Shown: piece after piece, positions 48,973 through 56,678 of the stretch
Layout of the letters: every line of letters starts with the position of its first letter
Numbering within the stretch: position 1 is the stretch's first letter
Assembly: GCA_001803235.1 (NCBI GenBank)
Contig: MHBL01000013.1
Coordinates: 1 to 64,000, forward strand
DNA length: 64,000 nt
Reading direction: 5' to 3'
Origin: Lentisphaerae bacterium RIFOXYA12_64_32
Lineage (GTDB): Bacteria; Verrucomicrobiota; Lentisphaeria; Oligosphaerales; YB12-FULL-65-16
Notes under the pieces: model-generated
Databases searched by the model: none
Seen by the model: the letters and a program-made list of their open reading frames with translations, nothing else
Told to the model about the DNA's origin: nothing
Made by a program: the position numbers and the translations under genes

Positions 48973-51555
48973 CTACTTGTGCAGGAGCTCCACGGGGGGG
49001 ATGAGCATGTTCTGGCGGAACTCCTCGCGATCGAGGAATGGATACAGGTCTTCCAAGGGTTTCGACACGATGGTTCCGTCCGGGAGTTTGAGTGAGGATA
49101 CGCGCGGGATCAGCGGCTGTTCGGGAGGCATGATGATCTCACAGACGAACGGTCCCGGGTCGGCCAAGACATTGGGAAGCTTGCGTTCCAGTTCGTCCTG
49201 GTTTCGGATGCGGTCGGCACGGATGCCGTAGGCGGTGGCGACCTTGACGATGTCCGGGCAGCTCACGCCGCTGCCCGGGTGGGACCCGACGAAGCGTCCG
49301 AAGTGATTCTGCTGCATGAGTTTAATGGTCAGATACCCCTCGTTGTTCAGCACGAAGATCAGCAGCGGCAGGCGGTTGTGAATGACTGTCTGCAGTTCCT
49401 GCAGGTTCATCTGCAGGCCGCCGTCGCCGGTGATCAGGATCGTCTGCCGGCCGCGCGCCAGGCAGGCGCCGATGGCGCCCGGCAGGCCAAACCCCATGGA
49501 TGCCAGGCCGCTGGAGGTGAACAAGCGTTGCCCGAGTTTCGTCTGGAACGTCTGCATGGTGCAGGTGAAGCTGGTGCCCATGTCGGTCACAACGGCCGCG
49601 TCGGCGTCAAGCATCCTGGACAACTGATCGACGAAGTAGAACGAGTTGACGCGGTCGCGGTTGCCGGCGTACTCGGGCAGGCAGACCGGGTAGCGCCGTT
49701 TCCAGTCCGCGCAGCGTTGCCGCCACGGCTCGATCGGCAGCGGCAACGCCGCGGGTCGCTCCGCCTCCAGCTTGAGCAACAGCGCCTGCAGGAACGCTCT
49801 GGCGTCGGCGAGGATGGCGAGGTCCAGGCTCAGGGACGGCTTCTGCATTTCGGCCGGATCGATGTCCACCATGATCTTGCGCGCGGCCCGGGCGAACAGC
49901 TTGTAGTTGTACCCGACCTGCGGGACGGAAAGGCGCGACCCGACGACCAGCAGCAGGTCCGAGTTCTGGACCGCATAATTCCCGGCGCGGTCGCCCATGA
50001 TCCCGCTGCGGCCCACGTAGGACGGGTGATCCGTCGCCACCATGTCCGAGGCCGTCCACGAGGAGACCGCCGGAATGCCACTGGCTTCGATCAGGGAGCG
50101 CAGCAGGTCGTCGGCGTGCGCCAACCGCACGCCATAGCCGAAGATCAGGACCGGGCGCTCGGCGGTGCGGAGCATGGCCACGCACTGATGGACCTGGGAC
50201 TCCAGCCGGGCGTCGGCAGGCACACCGGGAACGGCTTCGGGCTCATAGCCGGGCAGGGATTCCGGTTGAATCAGTTTGCTTTGCACGTCGAGCGGAATGT
50301 CGATCCAGACCGGGCCCTGCCTGCCGTGCATGGCCAGGAAGCAGGCTTTCTCCAAATGGTATCGTATCGTAGCGGGGTCCGTGACCGTCACTGCGTACTT
50401 CGTCATGGGCCGAACCAGTTCGATGATGTCACCCTCCTGGATGCCGAACTGGCGCAACCCGGTGCCACGCAAGAGCGTGTCCCGGGTCACCTGGCCGGAC
50501 ACACAGATCATGGGGATCGAGTCAATGTACGCCCCATAGACACCCGTGAGGGCATTGGTGCCGCCGGGACCGGACGTGACCAAAACCGCGCCCGGGCCGT
50601 TGGTGATGCGCGCGTAGCCCTCGGCGGCCATGGCCGCAGCCTGCTCGTGGTGGGTGGCGACGTATTGCAGGTCGGGGCGCGACCCGAACGCGTCGACCAG
50701 ATGCATGGCGCCGCCGCCGGAGACGGCGAAAACGTGGCGGACCCCCAGTTTCGCCACCACGGATGCAACGTAGTCCGAGATCTTCATCATCTTCTCCTCG
50801 CGCTCAATGTGCAGGAGCGTCAGGTTGTCCACCGAACGGCCGGCGGCACGACGCAAGAAGTCCTCGTAGCCACAGACGGCGCCGATCTCCAGCCATGCCG
50901 GCGGCGTGCCGCCGCTGCTGGCGACCACACTGACGAGCGCACCCGGGTGTGGCTTCAACTCTCGGATCACGGTCGGTGCGGGCCCGAGGGAGAACAGCAG
51001 ATCGAGGTAAAGCCGGCGCTGCAGGCCGGAGTCCGTCTCTGTGGGTTCCAAGGACAGGGTGTCGCGCGGTTCGAACACCATGTCGCTGAGGCCTTCATAA
51101 CCCCGGCCGGCGCGACCGTAGGAGTCGTTCAGGCGACACAGGTCGGACTTGGCCGGGGGCGTTTCGATCTCCAGAATCCACACCCCGTTTTCCGAAATGG
51201 GGGTGATGGGCAGCGGGTTCTCGGCTTCGGTCGAATGGAAGGCGCCGGCGTGGATGTTCACCGCGTCCATGCGGCGGATGTCAATCGCGCCGTGCAGGTG
51301 GTGGAAACGGCCGTGCCCCGAAAGAATGACCAGCCCGGTGCGCTTGCGCGGGTGGCAGTGCATGGAGGTGCGGCGCTTGCGCACGACTTGCAGCATCCAG
51401 ATGGCCACCTGTCCATTGTCGAGGACAAGGTACTCGTACCCCCACGGTTTCTTGACGATCACGCGCCGGTAGTCGACGGCCGTGTCGGCAGCGGTGGCGC
51501 TGCCAGCCGTGACCCGCGCTTCGTCCTCCGGGGTGCGTGGTACTTGGTAGATCAT
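48973..51555 (-). CDS. cupin fused to an acetolactate-synthase-like ThDP enzyme
   Basis: 860 residues. Residues 30-130 are a ManC/type II phosphomannose isomerase-like cupin (KKPWGYEY, SMHCHPRKRTGLVILSGHG, GAFHSTEAEN). From 257 (MKISDYVASVVAKLG) comes a complete ThDP enzyme. Its catalytic Glu is in ATHHEQAAAMAAEGYAR, GPGGTNALTGV follows, and the ThDP motif GDGG...NN spans GDGGLQMNLQELQTVIHN to FVLNNEG. ThDP enzymes of this shape condense or decarboxylate 2-keto acids. YerE-like members attach a two-carbon unit to keto sugars in branched-sugar synthesis, which is a possible role here. A Shine-Dalgarno-like GAGGAG just before M256/M257 could allow separate translation of the ThDP part. Confidence 0.87.
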   Translation of the reverse strand: MIYQVPRTPEDEARVTAGSATAADTAVDYRRVIVKKPWGYEYLVLDNGQVAIWMLQVVRKRRTSMHCHPRKRTGLVILSGHGRFHHLHGAIDIRRMDAVNIHAGAFHSTEAENPLPITPISENGVWILEIETPPAKSDLCRLNDSYGRAGRGYEGLSDMVFEPRDTLSLEPTETDSGLQRRLYLDLLFSLGPAPTVIRELKPHPGALVSVVASSGGTPPAWLEIGAVCGYEDFLRRAAGRSVDNLTLLHIEREEKMMKISDYVASVVAKLGVRHVFAVSGGGAMHLVDAFGSRPDLQYVATHHEQAAAMAAEGYARITNGPGAVLVTSGPGGTNALTGVYGAYIDSIPMICVSGQVTRDTLLRGTGLRQFGIQEGDIIELVRPMTKYAVTVTDPATIRYHLEKACFLAMHGRQGPVWIDIPLDVQSKLIQPESLPGYEPEAVPGVPADARLESQVHQCVAMLRTAERPVLIFGYGVRLAHADDLLRSLIEASGIPAVSSWTASDMVATDHPSYVGRSGIMGDRAGNYAVQNSDLLLVVGSRLSVPQVGYNYKLFARAARKIMVDIDPAEMQKPSLSLDLAILADARAFLQALLLKLEAERPAALPLPIEPWRQRCADWKRRYPVCLPEYAGNRDRVNSFYFVDQLSRMLDADAAVVTDMGTSFTCTMQTFQTKLGQRLFTSSGLASMGFGLPGAIGACLARGRQTILITGDGGLQMNLQELQTVIHNRLPLLIFVLNNEGYLTIKLMQQNHFGRFVGSHPGSGVSCPDIVKVATAYGIRADRIRNQDELERKLPNVLADPGPFVCEIIMPPEQPLIPRVSSLKLPDGTIVSKPLEDLYPFLDREEFRQNMLIPPVELLHK
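50791..50800 (-). promoter_or_regulatory. possible internal ribosome binding site before the ThDP domain
   Basis: On the - strand CGAGGAGAAG immediately precedes ATGATG (50790-50785), the codons for M256-M257 at the cupin-ThDP junction. Spacing from GGAG is three bases to the first ATG and six to the second. It could give a free ThDP enzyme besides the fusion. Confidence 0.4.
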
Positions 51556-51579
51556 ATCCTGCTCCCGTACCGCCGTTCT

Positions 51580-52101
51580 TCAGGCCGGGTTCGCGGCTTT
51601 CAACCAATCGACAACAGCACGCATGAAGACGCCGTTGTTCCGGTAGTGTGGCGAGGACACCAGATTGCCGTCGACGACCAAGTCCTTGTCTTCATAGTGC
51701 GCACCGGCGTTCACCAAGTCGTCCCTGATGGACATGAACCCCGTCATGCGCCGCCCTTTGACGATGCCGGCCGAGATGCAGATCCACGGGCCATGGCAGA
51801 TGGCGGCGACCAGCTTGCCGGCGGCATGCATGTCGCGGACGAACTGCAGCACCTCTTTGCGGATGCGCAGACGGTCCGGGGACTCAAACCCGCCGGGCAG
51901 AAGGACGCCATCGAAGTCTGCGGCCTGCAGTTTGTCCGTTGCCATGGTCGCCCGAGCCGGCACGCCGTACTTGCCGGCCATGACCGCGCCGTCGGGCGTG
52001 GCGACCTCGACGTGCCAACCTTCTTCCATGATACGGTAGTACGGGTACACGAACTCCTCGTCTTGGAAGTTCTGCGCCACAATGATCGCGATTCTTGGCA
52101 T
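51580..52101 (-). CDS. DJ-1/PfpI-family protein
   Basis: 173 residues. The nucleophile elbow AAICHGPW holds the family cysteine near residue 101, with the preceding acidic residue in FQDEEFVYPYYRI. GVLLPGGFESPDRLR is the GGxxxPD-like strand. Members include protein deglycases/glyoxalases that handle reactive carbonyls, and proteases such as PfpI. In this cluster a role in protecting against, or acting on, an aldehyde or keto intermediate is possible. It lies 24 bases before the cupin-ThDP gene and 33 after the SPASM gene, on the same strand. Confidence 0.87.
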   Translation of the reverse strand: MPRIAIIVAQNFQDEEFVYPYYRIMEEGWHVEVATPDGAVMAGKYGVPARATMATDKLQAADFDGVLLPGGFESPDRLRIRKEVLQFVRDMHAAGKLVAAICHGPWICISAGIVKGRRMTGFMSIRDDLVNAGAHYEDKDLVVDGNLVSSPHYRNNGVFMRAVVDWLKAANPA

Positions 52102-52134
52102 GGTTCTTGTCCTCCGGCTTCTAGTTGCGCCCGG

Positions 52135-53205
52135 TCAGATAAAATTCACATGTGGCGGCGGGGCTTCCGTCAGGTCCCACAGGTACTGGTTGATCTGTTC
52201 CATGCGGCAGTTGATCCGGCACTTGCATACGTCCAGTTCGTGCTTCACGAACTCGAGGGACTGACGGCGGGCGTCGCCGTCCCAGATCGCCTGGAACGTC
52301 TGCGTGTTGATGTTGCCGTACAGGAAGCGCTCGTCGTTCAGGTACATGCTGCAGCCCCAGACGTTGCCGCCCGCGTCGATGTAGGACCAGAAGGGCAGGG
52401 CGTTGCAGTGTTTGTAGCCTTTGCTCGCCTGGTCCCACTGGCGCATGGAGTCCAGGCGCACCAGGCATTGGAAACGGTCCGTGGTGTACGCTGCCAGCCG
52501 CTCCTTGAGCCGACAGGCGTTGTCGTAGGACACGCCCTTGTAGGTCTGCGTGATGCTCTGGGGGTGCTGCGAGTACGGCTTGACGACCAGGTAGTCCAGG
52601 CCCAGGTCGCGGGCGAGCGTCGCGAGTTGGTCCACTTCGCTCTCCACGTCGGGCAGCAGCAAGATCTGCAGGCCGAGGGTGCAGGACAGGCGGTTCTGCC
52701 GGCGGAACTCCACGGCGTGCTTCAGGTTGGCCAGCACGGTGTGGAAGTCTTTGGCCTGGCAGCGGTGAATGCGTGCGTAACTTTCGGGCGTGCCGGCGTT
52801 GAAACTGACCTTGATCCACTCCGTGTGGGGCAGGATCTGCTCTGTCACGGCCGGCTTGAGCAGAACCCCGTTGGTGGTAAAAGCGACATCGATGCCGGCG
52901 GCACGCGTAGCCTGGGTGATGCCGACAACATCGGGGTGCAGCAGCGGCTCGCCTTCACCAGCGTACATGATGCTCTTCAGCCCGAGCCGACCCATCTCGG
53001 CCAGGCGCTTCAGGAACATGCCGGTGTCGAGCTTGCGCTGCTGGTAGCCCATGAAGTCCAAGGCGCAGAATACGCAGCGGTGATTGCAGGCGCCGGCCAG
53101 GCTGACTTCCATGTAGATGGGGTAGACGAGCTCTCCCTTCAGCCACGCGCCGACGCGCTGCGGGTGGAACACCAGCTTGTGGCTGTCGATGCGAAACTTG
53201 TCCAC
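52135..53205 (-). CDS. SPASM-type radical SAM protein
   Basis: 356 residues from GTG 53205, chosen because AGGAG lies seven bases upstream; an ATG at 53286 gives 27 more residues without such a site. The radical SAM motif is AGACNHRCVFC with C40, C44 and C47. GEGEPLLHP is the GGE-like motif. C-terminal cysteines (KHCNALPFWS, WGCSMYL, CKCRINCRME) indicate a SPASM domain. The protein ends YLWDLTEAPPPHVNFI, the same tail as the SPASM protein at 46218-47516, and shares SCTLGLQ and DLGLDYLVVK with it. It is the second gene of the - strand run, after the epimerase, separated from it by 239 bases. Confidence 0.87.
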   Translation of the reverse strand: MDKFRIDSHKLVFHPQRVGAWLKGELVYPIYMEVSLAGACNHRCVFCALDFMGYQQRKLDTGMFLKRLAEMGRLGLKSIMYAGEGEPLLHPDVVGITQATRAAGIDVAFTTNGVLLKPAVTEQILPHTEWIKVSFNAGTPESYARIHRCQAKDFHTVLANLKHAVEFRRQNRLSCTLGLQILLLPDVESEVDQLATLARDLGLDYLVVKPYSQHPQSITQTYKGVSYDNACRLKERLAAYTTDRFQCLVRLDSMRQWDQASKGYKHCNALPFWSYIDAGGNVWGCSMYLNDERFLYGNINTQTFQAIWDGDARRQSLEFVKHELDVCKCRINCRMEQINQYLWDLTEAPPPHVNFI

Positions 53206-53426
53206 GGCTAGCTCCTGAGCTTTTCCCGAGACCGGCGCTCGGAAAGAATGGCGCGGTGCGCCGCCTAGTACAGGTTGTGACGTCATGACTCAGTGACGCA
53301 GTGACCCACGACACCCAGTTAATGCGCCTGCAGGACCGGTCCCTCATGCGCAAGGCGGCTCACCGTCCAGACTGGGGAACGGCGTCTTGAATGAACTCCT
53401 GCTGTCCCGTGGTCGCCCGTGGTCTT

Positions 53427-53455
53427 TGCCTACAGCCTATCCACCTACAGCCTCC
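53427..53455. repeat. GGCTGTA-type short repeats at the end of the epimerase gene
   Basis: GCCTACAGCCTATCCACCTA, then CAGCCTCCCC. The word CTACAGCCT appears twice. The epimerase stop codon (TAG) is inside a GGCTGTAG copy, so the last codons of that gene seem to come from the repeat. Confidence 0.55.
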
Positions 53456-54452
53456 CCTGCTGCGTCTGCCGGCCCAGGAACTGGAACCATTCCTGGGTGG
53501 CCGTCTTGATGGACTCCGGGTCCCAGACGGGGGCCTGGCGCCAGTACTCGATGTTTTCCAGCATGATCGCCACGCCCTGCTCGAAGGACACGCGCGGGCG
53601 CCAGCCGAGGGCCCGCAGGATCTTGACGGTGTCCGCAAAGGTGCAGTCCGGCTCGCCGGGACGCTTCGGCACGTGCGTCACCGCACCGCCCAACAACTCC
53701 ACCAGGCGGTTGATGCTGTAGGTGTTGCCGCTGCCGATGTTGAAAATCTCGCCCGACAGGTCGGATGCCGCGGCCATGACGTAGGCCTGGGCCACGTCGG
53801 TCACAAAGGTGAAGTCGCGCGTCTGGGCGCCGTCGCCCACCACGGTGTAGGGCTTGCCGGCCAGCTTCTGAGCCAGGAAAACGCCGAACACGGCCCCGTA
53901 CGTGCCGGACGTCCGCGAGCGCGGGCCGTAGACATTGAACATGCGCAGCGACGCGACCGGCAGGCCGTAGACCTTGCCCCAGTGCATGACATACTGCTCG
54001 CCCACGTACTTGGTCAACGCGTACGGATACTGCGGCCGCGCGTCCGCGGTCTCGGGAGTGGGATACTGATCCGGAATGCCGTAGCATGACGATGACGCAG
54101 CGTAGATGAACCGTTTGACCCCTGCTGCGCGCGCCGCCTCCAGCACCGACATGGTGCCGTCCACGTTGGCATGGTGGTAGTCGAAGGGACGCTGAATCGA
54201 AGGCACGATGTCGGCCAGGGCGGCGAGGTGGAAGACCCAGTCGACGCCGGCGAAGTGTGGGCGGATGGTCGCGAATTCGGCCACGTCGGCTTGGGCGACC
54301 CGCAGCCTGGGGTTGCCCTTCAGGTGCGCGAGGTTATCGGGCCGTCCGGTGGAGAAGTTGTCAATAACTGTCGCCTCGTGTCCATCGGCAATGAGCCGAT
54401 CTACGAGATGACTGCCGATGAACCCGGCACCGCCGGTGACTACCGTTCGCAT
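53445..54452 (-). CDS. NAD-dependent sugar nucleotide epimerase/dehydratase (extended SDR)
   Basis: 335 residues. The Rossmann motif is TGGAGFIGSHL at residues 6-16, with the acidic residue for NAD in VIDNFSTGR. The catalytic Ser/Thr region is AASSSCYG and the Y-x-x-x-K is YALTK. RMFNVYGPR and the C-terminal FNIGSGNTYSI are typical of UDP-glucose 4-epimerase/dTDP-glucose dehydratase relatives. It would epimerise or oxidise an NDP-sugar. It is the first gene of the - strand run and so a likely entry step, supporting a nucleotide sugar as starting material. The last three residues derive from a short repeat. Confidence 0.9.
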   Translation of the reverse strand: MRTVVTGGAGFIGSHLVDRLIADGHEATVIDNFSTGRPDNLAHLKGNPRLRVAQADVAEFATIRPHFAGVDWVFHLAALADIVPSIQRPFDYHHANVDGTMSVLEAARAAGVKRFIYAASSSCYGIPDQYPTPETADARPQYPYALTKYVGEQYVMHWGKVYGLPVASLRMFNVYGPRSRTSGTYGAVFGVFLAQKLAGKPYTVVGDGAQTRDFTFVTDVAQAYVMAAASDLSGEIFNIGSGNTYSINRLVELLGGAVTHVPKRPGEPDCTFADTVKILRALGWRPRVSFEQGVAIMLENIEYWRQAPVWDPESIKTATQEWFQFLGRQTQQGRL

Positions 54453-54878
54453 GACGTCCCCGCTCGATTCCTTGACTTGGACCGCAGGCTGGACGGTATC
54501 GGTTACGCAAGAATTGCGCCAGTTCGCGCGGCGTGGTGCCGTTGCCGTTGTTTGGTAGCCACCCGACCCGCATCTTGTCGATCAGCGTCGTTGGATCGCG
54601 TGTCAGGCACCTGCTCCAGCGCCGCCAGGCCAGGAAAGACGAACCGCGGTCCCTCTCGGCCAAGAGATGAACCGTCAAATCGGCGGCTGTCCCCTTGCCA
54701 CCGGGGAGTAACAACTGTAGCTTTTCCACGGAGCAGGCTCCGGTCGCGTTCCGTTGTAAGCAACCGAAACGTAACCGTCGGTTGCCGACTCGCTCAGTGC
54801 GGCCATGCCCAAGAAGCGCGGGTGTTCAACGTGTCCCATATGGTGAGATCTGGTTGACAACGGTAAGGGGTGACATCG
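54453..54878. other. divergent promoter region between the cluster and the cyclophilin gene
   Basis: About 425 bases. The promoter of the radical SAM run should be at its left end. A - strand frame from 54729 (MEKLQLLLPGGKG..., ...WLPNNGNGTTPRELAQFLRNRY) has some protein character, but it overlaps the epimerase start and lacks a ribosome site. It may be a remnant. The 34-base motif at 54820-54853 is shared with 17191-17224. Confidence 0.45.
54820..54853 (+). promoter_or_regulatory. 34-base motif shared with 17191-17224
   Basis: GGGTGTTCAACGTGTCCCAT, then ATGGTGAGATCTGG. It lies 25 bases before the cyclophilin start, where a promoter or operator would be expected. It matches the inverse of 17191-17224 at about 29 of 34 positions. 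Confidence 0.45.
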
Positions 54879-55661
54879 ATGAGAAACCGGTGGTTGATGA
54901 CGATGGCTGTGGCGGTCTTGTGGGGCGGCTTGGTATCGGCGGACAAGGTTGTTTTGAATGATGGGCGCGAACTGGAAGGAACGGTGGTCATTCGGGATCA
55001 GACGGTGACGGTTGTGGTGGGAGAGAAGTTGTACCAGGTCCAGAAGTCTCAGGTCACGTCGCACAATGGCGTGGCAATGGAACCAGCATCCGCGAAGGTC
55101 GAGGCTCAGGCGCCGGCGGCGCCTGCCGTTGCCCCGGGGCCGACCGGCAAGAATCCAGTTGTCAAGATCAGCACCTCCAAAGGCGATATGACGGTGGAAC
55201 TGTTCGAGGACAAGGTCCCCAACACCGTAGCCAACTTCATCACGCTCGCCGAGCAGGGATTCTACAAGGGCATGCGTTTTCACCGGATCATTCCGGGATT
55301 CATGGCGCAGGGCGGGTGCCCCAATTCCAAGGAGGGCGCCCAGGGTGTCCCGGGAACCGGCGGGCCGGGTTACAAGTTCGCCAACGAGTGCCGCTCCGAC
55401 CTGCAGCACGATGGGCGCGGCATACTGTCCATGGCCAATTCCGGGCCGAACACCAACGGCAGCCAGTTCTTCATCTGCTTCAAGGCTACGCCGCATCTGG
55501 ACGGCAAACACACTGTGTTCGGGAAAGTCATTTCAGGGCTGGACGTCCTGGACAAGTTGGAGGCGGCGGGAACGCAGACAGGCAAACCCACGGAGGACGT
55601 TGAGTTCAGCGTGGAGGTCCTTTCCAAGCAGGACCACCCGTACACGGTCAACAAGCTCTGA
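54879..55661 (+). CDS. exported cyclophilin-type peptidyl-prolyl isomerase
   Basis: 260 residues. ATG 54879 follows AAGGGG by eight bases; a GTG at 54870 is an upstream alternative. Residues 1-21 are a signal peptide (MRNRWLMTMAVAVLWGGLVSA). About 25-70 is a small beta domain (DKVVLNDGRELEGTVVIRDQ), and a Pro/Ala linker follows. The cyclophilin domain begins near 95 (VVKISTSKGDMTVELF) and has the active-site strings RFHRIIPGFMAQGG and NTNGSQFFI. It would catalyse proline isomerisation during folding of exported proteins. It is divergent from the epimerase and looks monocistronic. Confidence 0.92.
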   Translation: MRNRWLMTMAVAVLWGGLVSADKVVLNDGRELEGTVVIRDQTVTVVVGEKLYQVQKSQVTSHNGVAMEPASAKVEAQAPAAPAVAPGPTGKNPVVKISTSKGDMTVELFEDKVPNTVANFITLAEQGFYKGMRFHRIIPGFMAQGGCPNSKEGAQGVPGTGGPGYKFANECRSDLQHDGRGILSMANSGPNTNGSQFFICFKATPHLDGKHTVFGKVISGLDVLDKLEAAGTQTGKPTEDVEFSVEVLSKQDHPYTVNKL

Positions 55662-56678
55662 ACGGATCGCCAGATCCCTTGGGCTTCCACGCGAACTGGC
55701 AACGCAGGGGGGACGAGGGCGCTCGGGACAGAGGAGGAGGCACGTTGAGGTGTCAACGGCGCTCGACGTCCGACACTCGTCCCAGGAACCGCGAAGTCCG
55801 GAGCGACGATGGAAGCGCGGGAGAAGGTGTCAAACGGCAACCGGGACTTGACCGCCTGCGGTCACCCCGAGGAGAGTCGTAAAAAAGTTCGGGCGGGCAC
55901 CCGCGCGGAGGAGGGATTCGCCTTTTTCGGGCTTGCGCCTGAGAACCACTCCACCGTGTCGGACCCGCCCGATTTTCGAGCCTGAGCAGAACCCCGTTCC
56001 GCTGTCTAGAGGCTCGTTCTTCTTTTCCCCCAAAAGAAAAACCCCCCTCACCTCGCGGTTCTCCCCTTTTCAGTACGGCGGGGACCTGGCCATTCCCCAC
56101 GCCCCGTTACACATCCCCGCCGGGGTTTGTTTGCCCCGCTTCCAGGGTTCCAATGCTCTCAGGCCACAGACGTTTGGCAAGGCTCTTTGCCGTACGAGGG
56201 AAACAATAGCACAGGTGCTATGCTTCTGTCTGTAGGGAGACCTTGAGACCTGCTGTGGGGAGGATTGGAGAAAGACGCGGCTTGCGCGGGTAAGTCCCAA
56301 GAGAGAAAATGCCCCGCCATGGGTGCCTGGATGCGCCTGTTCGTAGTGGGCTCGCAGCGCGCGGAACAACGTGGAGCGCCAAGAGCCCATCTGGCGTGTC
56401 ACGGCGAAGTCTCTCTGCGAAGCCGGACGTGTGGCGACGGCGGGGTGAGGGGATGGTGTCTTGCCCGGCGGGTGCGCCGCCGGGACTGCGACACCACTAC
56501 GAACGGGGCCGTGGCCGGATTCCCCCGCGCAGGTCGACAGAAAAAGCCGTCTGTGCGAGTGAATCGGCGTCAACTTTTCCGGAAACGGTCTGATCGCGGG
56601 TTGCTTTCGCGTCATTCGCGTGTTTCGTAGTTGCCGAGAGAGCAAGGTTGTAGCGATCGGTTCCTCGGAAGGCGTTTC
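55662..56678. other. long gap between cyclophilin and MATE genes
   Basis: About 1 kb with no recognisable gene. It holds an A/C-rich stretch near 56010-56050, a perfect 16-base palindrome at 56206-56221 and GC-rich frames without protein character. The MATE gene promoter should be in its right part. Confidence 0.45.
56206..56221. promoter_or_regulatory. perfect 16-base palindrome, possible operator
   Basis: ATAGCACAGGTGCTAT: seven-base arms ATAGCAC and GTGCTAT around two bases. It is 458 bases upstream of the MATE exporter start. The size and symmetry suit a dimeric regulator, but the distance is long. Confidence 0.3.

Noticed and set aside
49279-53211. 1310-residue open frame on the + strand
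   Set aside because: It is antisense to four well-supported genes of the radical SAM run and its translation is rich in His, Arg and Val with no domain; an effect of codon bias in GC-rich DNA.
31350-54452. ladderane-type lipid cluster as an explanation for the many radical SAM genes
   Set aside because: No fatty acid synthase, acyl carrier or desaturase genes are present; the companions are sugar-type enzymes.
54361-54729. - strand frame MEKLQLLLPGGKG... overlapping the epimerase start
   Set aside because: The first 70 residues look somewhat protein-like, but there is no ribosome site and the end runs through the epimerase gene in another frame; kept only as a note on the gap.
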